In this document: positions 30,441 to 39,666 of the stretch, piece after piece
Layout: each line of letters begins with the position of its first letter
How positions within the stretch are numbered: the stretch's first letter is position 1
Assembly (NCBI GenBank): GCA_964016885.1
Contig: OZ024744.1
Span: forward strand, 117,146,925 to 117,210,924
Length of the DNA: 64,000 nt
Source of the DNA: Eledone cirrhosa
Lineage: Eukaryota; Mollusca; Cephalopoda; Octopoda; Eledonidae
Reading direction: 5' to 3'
Made by a program: the position numbers and the translations under genes
The notes under the pieces: model-generated
Told to the model about the DNA's origin: nothing
Database searches by the model: none
Seen by the model: the letters and a program-made list of their open reading frames with translations, nothing else

Positions 30441-30640
30441 GTACATTCTGTATATATAAGATAAATGTCATAGTCAAAATTGAGAGGACAGTGTTCTGGT
30501 CATTCTATATCTCCATTTATCACATAACAAGAAAAGTGAGAGTGAGAGTTCACAGCTCTGATACTACAGACATGCGGTTAGAATGTCTCAGCAAAGAATC
30601 TGTGAATTGAGAGATCACAGCTCTCATAGTATGACATGTC
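30441..30640. other. short local duplication
   Basis: A stretch of about 50 bases ('cacagctctgatactacag...ttagaatgtctca', 30551-30590) is repeated imperfectly at 30617-30656. No coding signal. Confidence 0.55.
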
Positions 30641-30890
30641 TGTTAGAATGTCTCATGGAGGATGCCCGATGGGTGAAGAAGTGCCAGGAAATGCCAGTTG
30701 AAGGAAGACGTGGTAGAGGTAGACCACGAAAAACATGGGCGGAGGTGGTGAGAACAGACCTCAGATCACTGAAGCTCACGGTGGAGATGACGAGGGACTG
30801 TGACAAGTGGAGAGATGCTGTGCTGAATAAGTCCCACTCTTGCAAGCAGGGAAAAGCGAACATAAAATGATGATGATGATATATATATAT
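30641..30890 (+). pseudogene. LINE-B C-terminal fragment
   Basis: Plus strand reads WVKKCQEMPVEGRRGRGRPR, KTWAEVVRTDLRSLKLTVEM and DKWRDAVLNKS, then the shared 3' tail and ATG repeats. Opposite in orientation to the LINE-B piece at 29764-30440. Confidence 0.87.
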
Positions 30891-31044
30891 ATATATAAAA
30901 AAGTAAGTCCATAGAATCATTAGATAAAACTATATATACAGTATTTCTTCTCCATTCAATCAGCATAATCAACCCCACAAAAAATCATTCAAAACGAGGC
31001 TATAAGTTTGATATATACTTATGAAGAAATAATAGATAAATAAA

Positions 31045-31377
31045 TGACTCTAGCTACTGTATGTATATGCCTTGCAATCGAAAGGTTGTGAGTTCAATTC
31101 AGACCGGGTGATGTGTTGTTTCCTTGAGCAAGACACTTTATTTCACATTGCTCCAGTTTACTCAGCTGTAGAAATGAGATGATAGGGACTGGGTTCCCTA
31201 TCATTCCACTGCAAAGTGGACGTGTAGGCGCCGCGGCAAAAAAAGCACCCAGCACTCACTGAGAAATGAGGTTGGTGTTAGGAAGGGCATCCAGCTGTAG
31301 AAATCAAGCCAGAATCAGTTCCCGTCCCACCCTTGCAAGCAGGGAAAAGCGGACGTAAAATGAAATGATGATGATTA
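31045..31377 (+). mobile_element. tRNA-derived SINE, 5' truncated
   Basis: Starts inside the head at 'cttgcaatcgaaagg', lacks box A, keeps box B, and has the full body, tail and ATG repeat. Immediately upstream is 'gactctagctactgtatgta', the same LINE-B2 edge seen before the SINE at 11731. Confidence 0.88.
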
Positions 31378-31714
31378 ATTCAAAATATTAACCTAATAAT
31401 TTTTATTATTTACGATATGATTAATGTTGGATTAAGGGTTCTACATAAACATATAAACTCTTAACATGATCTTTTGATGAGTATGCATATCATTTGATTG
31501 TTTAAATACATTTAATTTTTCGGGGTTTATTGTATTTTTAAAATATATAGCTTATATGTTTGACAATTATATGGAATCGTAAACCATTCATTTATTTATT
31601 TTGAATATGTTTTATGATTCAAGAAGTTTGATTTGTATATTTATAGTATATATGTATTACATGATCCTAGTTGAATAATTTTTTAATATAATACTTAACA
31701 GTAATTATATTTAT
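31378..31714. other. AT-rich spacer
   Basis: Nothing recognisable. Confidence 0.5.
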
Positions 31715-32153
31715 TATGAAAGGCAGGTTATACGATGCCTGCATACGAACAGCAATGCTGCATGGCAGTGAGACCTGGGCATTGTGTGCAGAGGATATAC
31801 GCAGACTAGAGAGGAACGAAGCTTGCATGCTCCGCTGGATGTGCAATAGTAATATACGTGAACGGCAAAGCATAAACGAACTAAGGAAAAAATTAGAAAT
31901 AAGAGGGATCAGATGTTGTTTACTCGAGAGAAGGCTACGTTGGTACGGTCACGTGATGCGCATGAAAGACGACAGCTGTATAACAAAGTGCAGGGCAATA
32001 AAGATAGACGGTAGCCACGGAGTAGGCAGACCCAGAAAAACATGGGACGAGCTGATAAATTCCGACCTCACACGCTTACACCTCTCCAAGACAATGTCAC
32101 TGGACCGAGACCTTTGGCGGTACTCAGTAATAGAGAAGACCCGCCTTACCTAA
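31715..32153 (+). pseudogene. LINE-B2 C-terminal coding end (5' truncated)
   Basis: 145 residues open from MKGRLYDACIRTAMLHGSET to KTRLT and a TAA: RRLERNEACMLRWMCNSNIR, CCLLERRLRWYGHVMRMKDD, SHGVGRPRKTWDELINSDLT, LSKTMSLDRDLWRYSVIEKT. This is the same C-terminal region as in LINE-B but of a distinct subfamily (B2). It is undamaged but only the last part of the protein. Confidence 0.88.
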
Positions 32154-32665
32154 ATACAAAGTAAAAACCTACTACAGTCAGTAGGCACCTCTATCAAAAC
32201 ACACCCCCGTCCCACCACCTCCACCCCACCCACACCGCCCCTTTCAATGTAAAGTTATGTTGGTCCCACAACATCCAAACCGAAACAAATGAGATCGTGT
32301 AGGTGTCACGACAAAAAACACACAGTCCACGCTGTAAATGTGGCCGTGTAGGCAACACGGTAAAAACCTCCCAGCCCCACACTGTAAATGTGGTTGGTGT
32401 TAGGAAGGGCATCCAGCTGTAGAAAACTCGCCAGACAGTCCACGCTGTAATGTGGCCGTGTAGGCAACACGGTAAAAACCTCCCAGCCCCACACTGTAAA
32501 TGTGGTTGGTGTTAGGAAGGGCATCCAACTGTAGAAAACCCGCCAGACAGTCCTATGCGAGCAAGACAACCACTCTTGCCTCAAGTGGGAAAACCCCCGT
32601 CCAAACCCATGCAAGCGTGGAACACGGACGCTAAACCTGATGATGATGATGATGATGATGATGAT
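32154..32665 (+). mobile_element. LINE-B2 3' UTR with internal duplication and ATG tail
   Basis: Follows the stop codon. The segment with 'ccacgctgtaaatgtggcc' to 'ggcatccagctgtagaaaa' (about 32327-32427) is repeated at 32440-32540. It ends 'acccatgcaagcgtgg' and (GATGAT)n. The body 'ggttggtgttaggaagggc' is the part shared with SINEs. Confidence 0.85.
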
Positions 32666-33660
32666 GACTAATATCATCTTAATCTTAAACTTTAAACAAT
32701 GTACTATAAATTTAGACAAATGCGTATATCTAGTTTAATAATATTCTTTTTAAGTACACTTATATGGCCTTTGGATACTTATGGGCATTCTAATTTTAAA
32801 TTTATAATTGTAATTATTTTCTAAATTATATAATGATTATTTTTTAATATAAAAATTTTTTTTAATATAATTTAATTTGGATTACCTGCGGGATGAAGAA
32901 AATATTAAGTCTTTTCTTTCTCATGTTTGCAAACACTTTAAATATGATATTATACTATAATATAAATACTTATACATTTTATAGTCAGAAATCATATGCC
33001 ATTAGATTAATTCACTATTTCAAACTAACATAAAGATTCGAAATTTAACGGTCATCCGGATGCGCCGGGCAATATATATTTGATTAATTGACTATTTCTA
33101 ATTAACTTAAGGATTCGAAAATAAACCGTCATATAACTACACCCAGAAATATATTTGATATTTTGATTGATTGACTATTTCTAAATAATTTAACGATTCA
33201 AAATTATTCATTCACAAAGCTATACCCAAATATATATTTTTACATCATCTAATTATACGCTGTTTATCCATAACAATACAAGTCCCCCTCCCTGTGTTTT
33301 ATACTATAAAACTTATTTTCTCCTCCTCTACTCTCTATCCTTAATCAATTTTCTTTTGCTTTCGTGCATAACATATTCTATATTTCTAGTCATTCTCTCT
33401 TTCCTCATCTGTTTTTCTCTCTCTGTCTTTCACTTCCCCTTTCTACAATAATGTGTTATTCATATATTACTTTATTTAAATTATTTAAATTTCTAATAGT
33501 TATGTAGGTTTATATTATATTAGTAGTTATTTATTATTATGTATCTTTATAAGCTTTCTCACACGCACCCTCTGTACTATATGTAATTTTTTCCTGTCTC
33601 AATCTTAAGGTATATAAATATTGAGTTTTGTCCTATCTTATTCACTGCCATGACTGAATT
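32666..33660. other. AT-rich stretch with degenerate ~85-bp repeat
   Basis: Three diverged tandem units at about 33000-33245, marked by 'gattaattcactatttc', 'gattaattgactatttc' and 'gattgattgactatttc', each followed by 'gattcgaaa'-like words. The remainder is plain AT-rich DNA. It may be the body of the element whose end is the hammerhead at 33699. Confidence 0.55.
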
Positions 33661-33698
33661 TTAACCATCTACTAAGTCAAGGTATGTCAAGCATCATC

Positions 33699-33767
33699 TT
33701 ATTTTATCTGATGAGGAGGTACTGTTGAAGGTAGCTCAGTACCTCTGAAATATGTATAATAAAATAT
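33699..33767 (+). ncRNA. hammerhead-ribozyme-like motif (F)
   Basis: Stem I UAUUUUAU (33700-33707) with AUAAAAUA (33759-33766), eight perfect pairs. Core CUGAUGA is at 33708-33714. Stem II GGAGGUACU/AGUACCUCU has eight Watson-Crick pairs plus a G-U at the base, and a loop of about 13 bases. GAAA is at 33747-33750; stem III AUAUGUAU is short; predicted cleavage follows the UA at 33757-33758. The strongest stem II of the set. No ORF is nearby. Confidence 0.7.
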
Positions 33768-33910
33768 ACTTGATCACACGAATGTCTATATTTGTTAATA
33801 TTTTGAATTAATATTAATAACTCCGGAAAACCATTACTGTGGAGTGCTTCTAATCTATTGTAAAACTTTATTCATTGATTTATTCATTGAACTTTGTTTA
33901 ACCTTTAATT

Positions 33911-33944
33911 ATATATATATATATATACACACATGTACACACAC

Positions 33945-33995
<51 letters not shown>

Positions 33996-34160
33996 TAGGC
34001 AATATGCAGAAGAAAAAGAAAAGACAACAGAAAAAAACAAGCATCATCATCATTGTCATCATCATCATCAACAACAACAACGTCATGATCATCAACATCA
34101 TTACCATCATCATCATCATCATCATCATCACGACCATCATCATCAACAGCAGCAATGATA
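33911..34160. repeat. TA, CA, GA and ATC microsatellites
   Basis: (TA)n at 33911-33930 and 33963-33980, GA run, then ATC/AAC triplets at 34040-34158. Confidence 0.93.
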
Positions 34161-34251
34161 CTTTAAAATAAGGGATTTCTTCCTCTTCTTCCATTGATAT
34201 CTAGTTGGTAGAGATCCCTGTAGTATAATTGTTGATAACTACCTTTAACTT

Positions 34252-34536
34252 AGAGAGAGGGGGGGAGTATATATGTATATATATAGAGAGAGAGGAGGGA
34301 GAGAGCAGAGAGTGGAAGGGGGAGAGAGCAGAGAGGGGAAGGGGGAGAAAGTAGAGAGGGCGAGAGAGTAGAGAGGGAAGGGAGGAGAGAATAGAGAGGG
34401 GAAGGGGGAGAGAGTAGAGAGGGAAGGGGGGAAAGTGTATATATATAGAGAGAGAGCGAGGAGGGAGAGAGCAGAGAGTGGAAGGGGGAGAGAGGGAGGG
34501 GGAGAGAGTAGAGAGGGAGGGAAGGGGGGGAGAGTG

Positions 34537-34568
<32 letters not shown>

Positions 34569-34570
34569 TC
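34252..34570. repeat. GA-rich minisatellite with TA islands
   Basis: Purine-only tract of GAGAGAG/GGGGGA words in loose units of about 30-40 bases ('gagagcagagaggggaaggg'), broken by three short (TA)n islands. Confidence 0.93.
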
Positions 34571-34654
34571 TTTCTGGCAAATATCCCAAAATGGATTTAA
34601 CAGATTCCATAGCAAACACCCAGCTGAAAACAACCTCTTCTCTTATAGAATCTC

Positions 34655-34770
34655 TCTCTCTCAATCAAACATCTTTCTCTCTCTCTCTCTTTCAAACATC
34701 TTTCTCTCTCTCTCTCTCACTAACACCCCCCCCCCTCTCCTCACTACCCCCCCCCCCCCCTCCCCAATCT
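34655..34770. repeat. (TC)n and C-rich tract
   Basis: (TC)n blocks with a repeated 'caaacatctttctctctctc' motif, then two C runs. Confidence 0.92.
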
Positions 34771-34834
34771 ATCTATTTCTCACCAACATCCAGGATTGGC
34801 TACACTGCATTGTGAAGTATCTGCAGTGACAGAT

Positions 34835-35236
34835 CACCATTATCATCATCATCATCATCATCATCACTAATCACTATCATGATCACCACCACCACCACCA
34901 CCACTACCACCACTACCACCACTATCACCATCATCACTATCACTATCATGATCATCACCACCACCACCACCACTATCACCATCATCACTATCACTATCAT
35001 GATCACCACCACCACCACCACCACCACCACCACCACCACCACCACCACCATCATCACTATCACTATCATGATCACCACCACTACCACCACCACCACCACC
35101 ATCATCACCATCACTATCATGATCATCACCACCACCACCACCACTACTACCACTACCACCACTACCACCACTATCCCCATCATCATCATTACTATCATCA
35201 TAATCATCATCATCACCACCACCACCACTACCACCA

Positions 35237-35274
<38 letters not shown>

Positions 35275-35275
35275 G
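34835..35275. repeat. CAC/ATC trinucleotide array, then TC and TA
   Basis: About 400 bases of ACC and ATC triplets with a loose higher-order block 'catcactatcactatcatga' recurring at about 34933, 34982, 35052 and 35102. Ends with (CT)n and (TA)n. Confidence 0.94.
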
Positions 35276-35428
35276 ATTAATTATTACTACAGATTAAAGA
35301 TTAAGCAAAGAATTTCTGCTATCACACTATACAGGATCTTCTGAAACTCTGAGTTTCAGAAGATCCTGAATAGTGTGATAGCAGAAATTCTTTGCTTAAT
35401 CTTTAATCTGTAGTAATAATTAATCTAT
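35274..35428. repeat. near-perfect palindrome, ~75-bp arms
   Basis: Left arm starts 'gattaattattactacag', the centre is 'gaaactctgagtttc' near 35347, and the right arm ends 'ctgtagtaataattaatc'. Arms differ at only one or two positions ('tacaggatc' versus 'gatcctgaa'). Both sides continue into TA and GA/CT repeats that are also mirror images. Confidence 0.93.
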
Positions 35429-35472
35429 ATATAGAGAGAGAGAGAATTCACAAGAATCAAAGCTATGTTCAA

Positions 35473-35540
35473 AACATTTATTCACTTACAATTGTTTCAT
35501 CCAAACCTAGGCTTGGAGTCTTCAGAGCATTTTTCAATGT
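35473..35540 (-). ncRNA. hammerhead-ribozyme-like motif (G)
   Basis: Minus strand: outer stem I AACAUU/AAUGUU and inner GCU/AGU around an internal loop; core CUGAAGA (35525-35519); stem II UCCAA/UUGGA with base mismatch; GAAA (35498-35495); stem III ACAAUUGU, self-complementary; predicted cleavage after GUA at 35487. Stem III sequence is the same as in motif B. Confidence 0.55.
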
Positions 35541-35589
35541 TTGTACACATAATTGACCTCCTTTCCAACGCAAGAGACATACAGATACA

Positions 35590-35781
35590 TATATATATAT
35601 ATATATATATTGATGTACAGTGGAGTGACATATATTATTTCAAATCCAAAATCAAATCAAAATTCCGTATTGGATGTTTGATGCATTAAATTACTGACCT
35701 TCACTGTTTAGGGTTTAAAATATACATAACTATAAAAAGTTTTAGTATATACATAACCATAAATAGTATCCTTAATATTAT

Positions 35782-35813
<32 letters not shown>

Positions 35814-35870
35814 GAGTACAGCTGAGAAAAATCAATCTGTAGTTACAACCAAATGTTGTCTTGAGATGAG
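35590..35870. other. spacer with (TA)n islands
   Basis: TA runs at 35590-35611 and 35780-35813; nothing else. Confidence 0.6.
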
Positions 35871-35879
35871 CTTAGGGTG

Positions 35880-35952
35880 AAAGCAGAATGTCAAGGGTCG
35901 TAACTCTATGCTGGAAAGCATGGTGTACGGCCCTCTACCGATACTGCCAATC
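35880..35952 (-). mobile_element. head fragment of a second SINE family
   Basis: Minus strand 'attggcagtatcggtagagg' ... 'atgctttccagcatagagtt' matches the head of the SINE at 45303-45498 and the classical cephalopod tRNA-derived SINE with 'gttcaaatcc'. Cut by the LINE 3' end at 35953. Confidence 0.65.
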
Positions 35953-38900
35953 TAATAATAATGCTTTCTTTATTAACCACAAGGGTTGACACAAAGTAGA
36001 CATTAAGGACAACACAGGACAATACAAATGGACATTTCTGCGTGTAAAAAAAAACAAAAACAGAGTGTGACAAAAGGAAACAATGAAAAATTTCCAACAG
36101 GGGGGAGACATCTGAGGGTTGCTCGTGGAGAAAGCCCACAAGAAAAGCCACGGTTACCCTGAGCTAGAGCAATGGCCTCTTCCAGTTTTCCTCCTACAAT
36201 GCTACAGGCACATGTTCAGGGTAGACCCATTCACATGGGTCATTCTTGCCTCTCTCACCCATCTTTCAACAAACTGGCTGGAGGTCAGCACTTCCCTCTC
36301 CACCCTGATTTTCCTATTTAGGTGAAACCTGAAAAAGTTAATGAGGGCATCACCGAAGAGGAAAGTGCCGGTCCTCCACTCTTTCAGACGTGTCCAGCAT
36401 ACAATCTCTTTTACCAAGGAAGGCGGTGGGGCAATCTTCACGATGGACTCAGTTGAAAGCCAGATCCGTTCTACACGTGACAGCAGGTGTTCGGCATAAA
36501 CCCACAAATTAGCAATGCTCAGACACTGGACGAGTGCGTGCAGGACGGTTTCATCACCCTGTCTGCATCTCGGACAGGTTCGGTTGACGGCACTTCCATG
36601 CCTGTAGAGTTTATCCCGAACTGGCAAGGCCTCTCGGTAACATTGCCAGGCCAGGGATTTCTGGAAGTTGTCCATGAGCCCTGGCCCGAAAGTTCTCCCG
36701 AAGAGATTGGCTAGTTGGTTTTCATCGATGCCTAGAGTTTCTCCAAGGACATCGTTGCTCTTTCCTTCCACTAATCTTCTATAGAAAGCCAAGGTGGAGT
36801 TTCCAACGATTGTATTGCTCGACTGGTCAAGGGCTGTAAGCGCCTGAAGACATTCCAGTCTCCAAGCGCTTCATCTCGGACTGCAGCTCTGCCAAGGAGA
36901 CAAGCTGGGGAAACATGTGTCTAGCAAAGGGCGACCACACCTGATCACCATCGAGGAAGAGGTGGAGATGCCATAGTCTGAGCGTATGTCTGCGCATCAT
37001 CAGCCACGGCATTCCCAGCCCTCCGTGTAGCGGGTGTTGACAACAGTTGGTCCGCCTGATCATCGGAGCACATCCCTTCCACAAAAAGCGAAAGAGCAAA
37101 TGCTCCAGTGCAGTCAGGCGAGGCTTAGGACAAGGCACGACGGTCAGGTGGTAGCAGATGACGGACCGCTCAACCTTTCAGGGTTATTTTCCTCTCGGTC
37201 CATTTCTGGGTGAGAGAAAACACCTTGCACGTGACTTCCTCCCAGTTTTTGTCTGTCTGGAGGTCCGGACCGAACCAGACCCCTAGCAATTTAACCGGTC
37301 CGTCTGTCCAGAGCCCGACGATGCTGTTGGGTGGCATGGACCTGCCTCTCCAGGTGCCGAGTTGCAGGCCTACTGATTTTTCCTGGTTGATCATTGCTTC
37401 TGTCACTACCTCATATTCTCTTCGTGTGGTGCCGATTGCCTTGATGTGTTTGGTGTTCGACACCACTATGGTGATGTCATCTGCATAAGCTGACACTGTT
37501 CTTCCGCATCCTAGTTCACGTGGGATCCCCCTCAATGTCTCTAGTTTGTGCAGTAATGGCTCAAGAGTCAATACATACAACAAGGACGAGAGAGGACATC
37601 TATGGCGGATCGAACGCATCATGTTAAACAGTTCCGAAAGGTGACCGTTCATTCTCACCAGAGTAGATGTCGCTGTGCATGGCAGCAATCCAGCCTCTGA
37701 AGACAGGCCCAAAGCCAGCCGCTCTTAGGACTGCTACCAGATAACGATGGTCGACCCTATCGAAAGCTTTTGACTGATCTAAATTGATCAAAGACCCACC
37801 CATGCTAGGTTCCCTAGCTACCCTCTCTACGATGTATCGCATGAGGTGGAGGTTGTTGTGGATGGATCTGTCTGGAATGGCGCATGTTTGCACCTCTCCC
37901 ACCAGACCACCAACGACAAGCGCCAACCTCTTTGCTAGCACCTTAGCCAAAATCTTGAAGTCTGTGTTTAGCAGAGTTATGGGCCTGAAATTTTCTATGT
38001 TATCCCCCTTGCTCGGATCCTTTCTCAGCAGCGCCACCGCTCCTCGGCTCACAGAGCTGGGAATTCACCCCTTCTGCTGCCAGTAGCAGTAGACGTCCAC
38101 CAAGAGTCTTCGAACAAGTCTGGCATATGTATGCAAAATTTGTAAGGCAGACCATCCAAACCAGGCGATTTACCCATTGTGCAGCTACTCATTGCCTCCG
38201 GTACTTCAGCAGCTGTCATCGGCCTTTCGCAACACTCCGCCTCAGTGGCCGAGAGCCGTCGCAGTCCGTCGAGGTAGGCACTGAAGTCCATTCCATGATG
38301 CGGCTCGCCATTGCCCCCAAACAGCTGAGCAAAGTGCCGCTGAAAAGCTGCACACATCTGCCCAGGATCGAGTATCATGTGCCTGTCGTGGTTCGCCAAA
38401 GACTGGATAGTGGCTTTGTTTCCACGACGCGCCTCCGCCACCCGGGCCCATTGAACGGCTTTTGTCCCCTCATGTCTGAGAGCACGCACCCTAACTCTGA
38501 CAATGCAGCCTTCGTGCTTAGCATTGAAAAATTGGTCAAGAGCCAATTTCGTCGCAAGCACGCCGGTTGCGATGCCTTTACTAAGCGCCTCGTCTAATTT
38601 CTTAACTAGATTTCCTTCTGCTCTATTTTTCTCTGTTACTAGCGCTTTACTAAACCTAATGGATTCTATTCTAATCGCTATTTTCAGGGCAAACCACCAT
38701 TTGTTGTTGATGATGGCCCCTGTCAACGCCTGCTTTACTAATTCGCTAATCTGGTCTCTGTAAGCTTTGCGTGCTGTTAACGATGCGTTTAGTTTCCAGT
38801 TGCTGGGAGCCTATTTAAGTCAACCACACAAATCACGAATTTGTGGTCCATGTAGCTGACTATCTTGAATTGTGGACAGCCTATTCTAGACCTATCTATT

Positions 38901-39421
38901 TTCCTACAAAATACCCTATCTAGATATGATCTGGATGACCCGATGCGGTTTGTCCAAGTCCACATTGGCACTTTCAGGAAATCCAATCGGTACCTGTTCG
39001 ACAGTTAAAAACGCCTGAGTAGGTTTGTGAGGATTTTACACCCTCCTCCCTTATCCGCTAATCCCACACAATCCCAGCGTGCATCTAAGATCCCGTTCCA
39101 GTTGCCCATTAACACTAGAGAGCGGGACGTTCCAAGAAAGGTCTCCAGACGCCGGAAGAATTCAGGCCGTCCTGCTCCTGTTGGGGCATAGGCGACCACT
39201 AGCCTGAAAGCTTGTCCTTCTCCGCTGGTCACATCCAGTACCACCAACTTACCCTCTGATTCCAAGAAAACAGCCCGTATCTTGAGATCCAGACTTCTCT
39301 GGAACAACATGGCCACTGCCCTCCCAGATCCGGGACGGCTTGGAGATGTGTACACCTCATAGCCACCGAAAATGGGTGCGAATGCCTGTGCCTCGGAGAT
39401 TCTGGTCTCGCTGATGGCCAC
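35953..39421 (-). mobile_element. Tx1-like LINE copy 2, 5' truncated and decayed
   Basis: Same family type as copy 1 but a different subfamily. The 3' end 'ggttaataaagaaagc' runs into (ATT)n at 35953, inside a SINE head. Extends to 39421, where the endonuclease region is cut after '..AISETRIS' and abuts the 3' end of copy 3. Confidence 0.88.
36202..39421 (-). pseudogene. Tx1-like ORF2, broken
   Basis: Pieces in 5' to 3' order: endonuclease SETRISEAQAFAPIFGGYEV...LVLMGNWNGILDARWD (39421-39005); TYMDHKFVICVVDLNR (38990-38790); linker and RT start (38726-38049) with GKSPGLDGLPYKFC; RT FRPITLLNTDFKILAKVLAK, LINLDQSKAFDRVDH (38052-37624); RHRCPLSSLLYVLTLEPLL and YADD (37712-37170), where the usual RQGCPLS is altered to RHRCPLS; then C-terminal pieces (37138-36827, 36792-36202) with CPRCRQGDETVLHALVQC and end NGSTLNMCL. 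At least five frameshifts or stops. Confidence 0.87.
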
Positions 39422-39666
39422 AGTAATAGTAATAATGGTTTCTTTATTGGACACAAGGACTAACATGAAGATACAAAGTGGGTTTTGGCCTTGTAAAATG
39501 TTTATAAAAGACAGAAACGTGTAAAATAAATTAAAATTCAAACAACAAAAATTACCCAATAAGAGGGAAGCTTCCGAGGGTCACTCGTGGCGAAAACCAC
39601 ACAAAAGACCACGGCCACCCTGACCACCAGGACAAGCACCCTCTCTCAATTTTTCCATTTCTCAAA

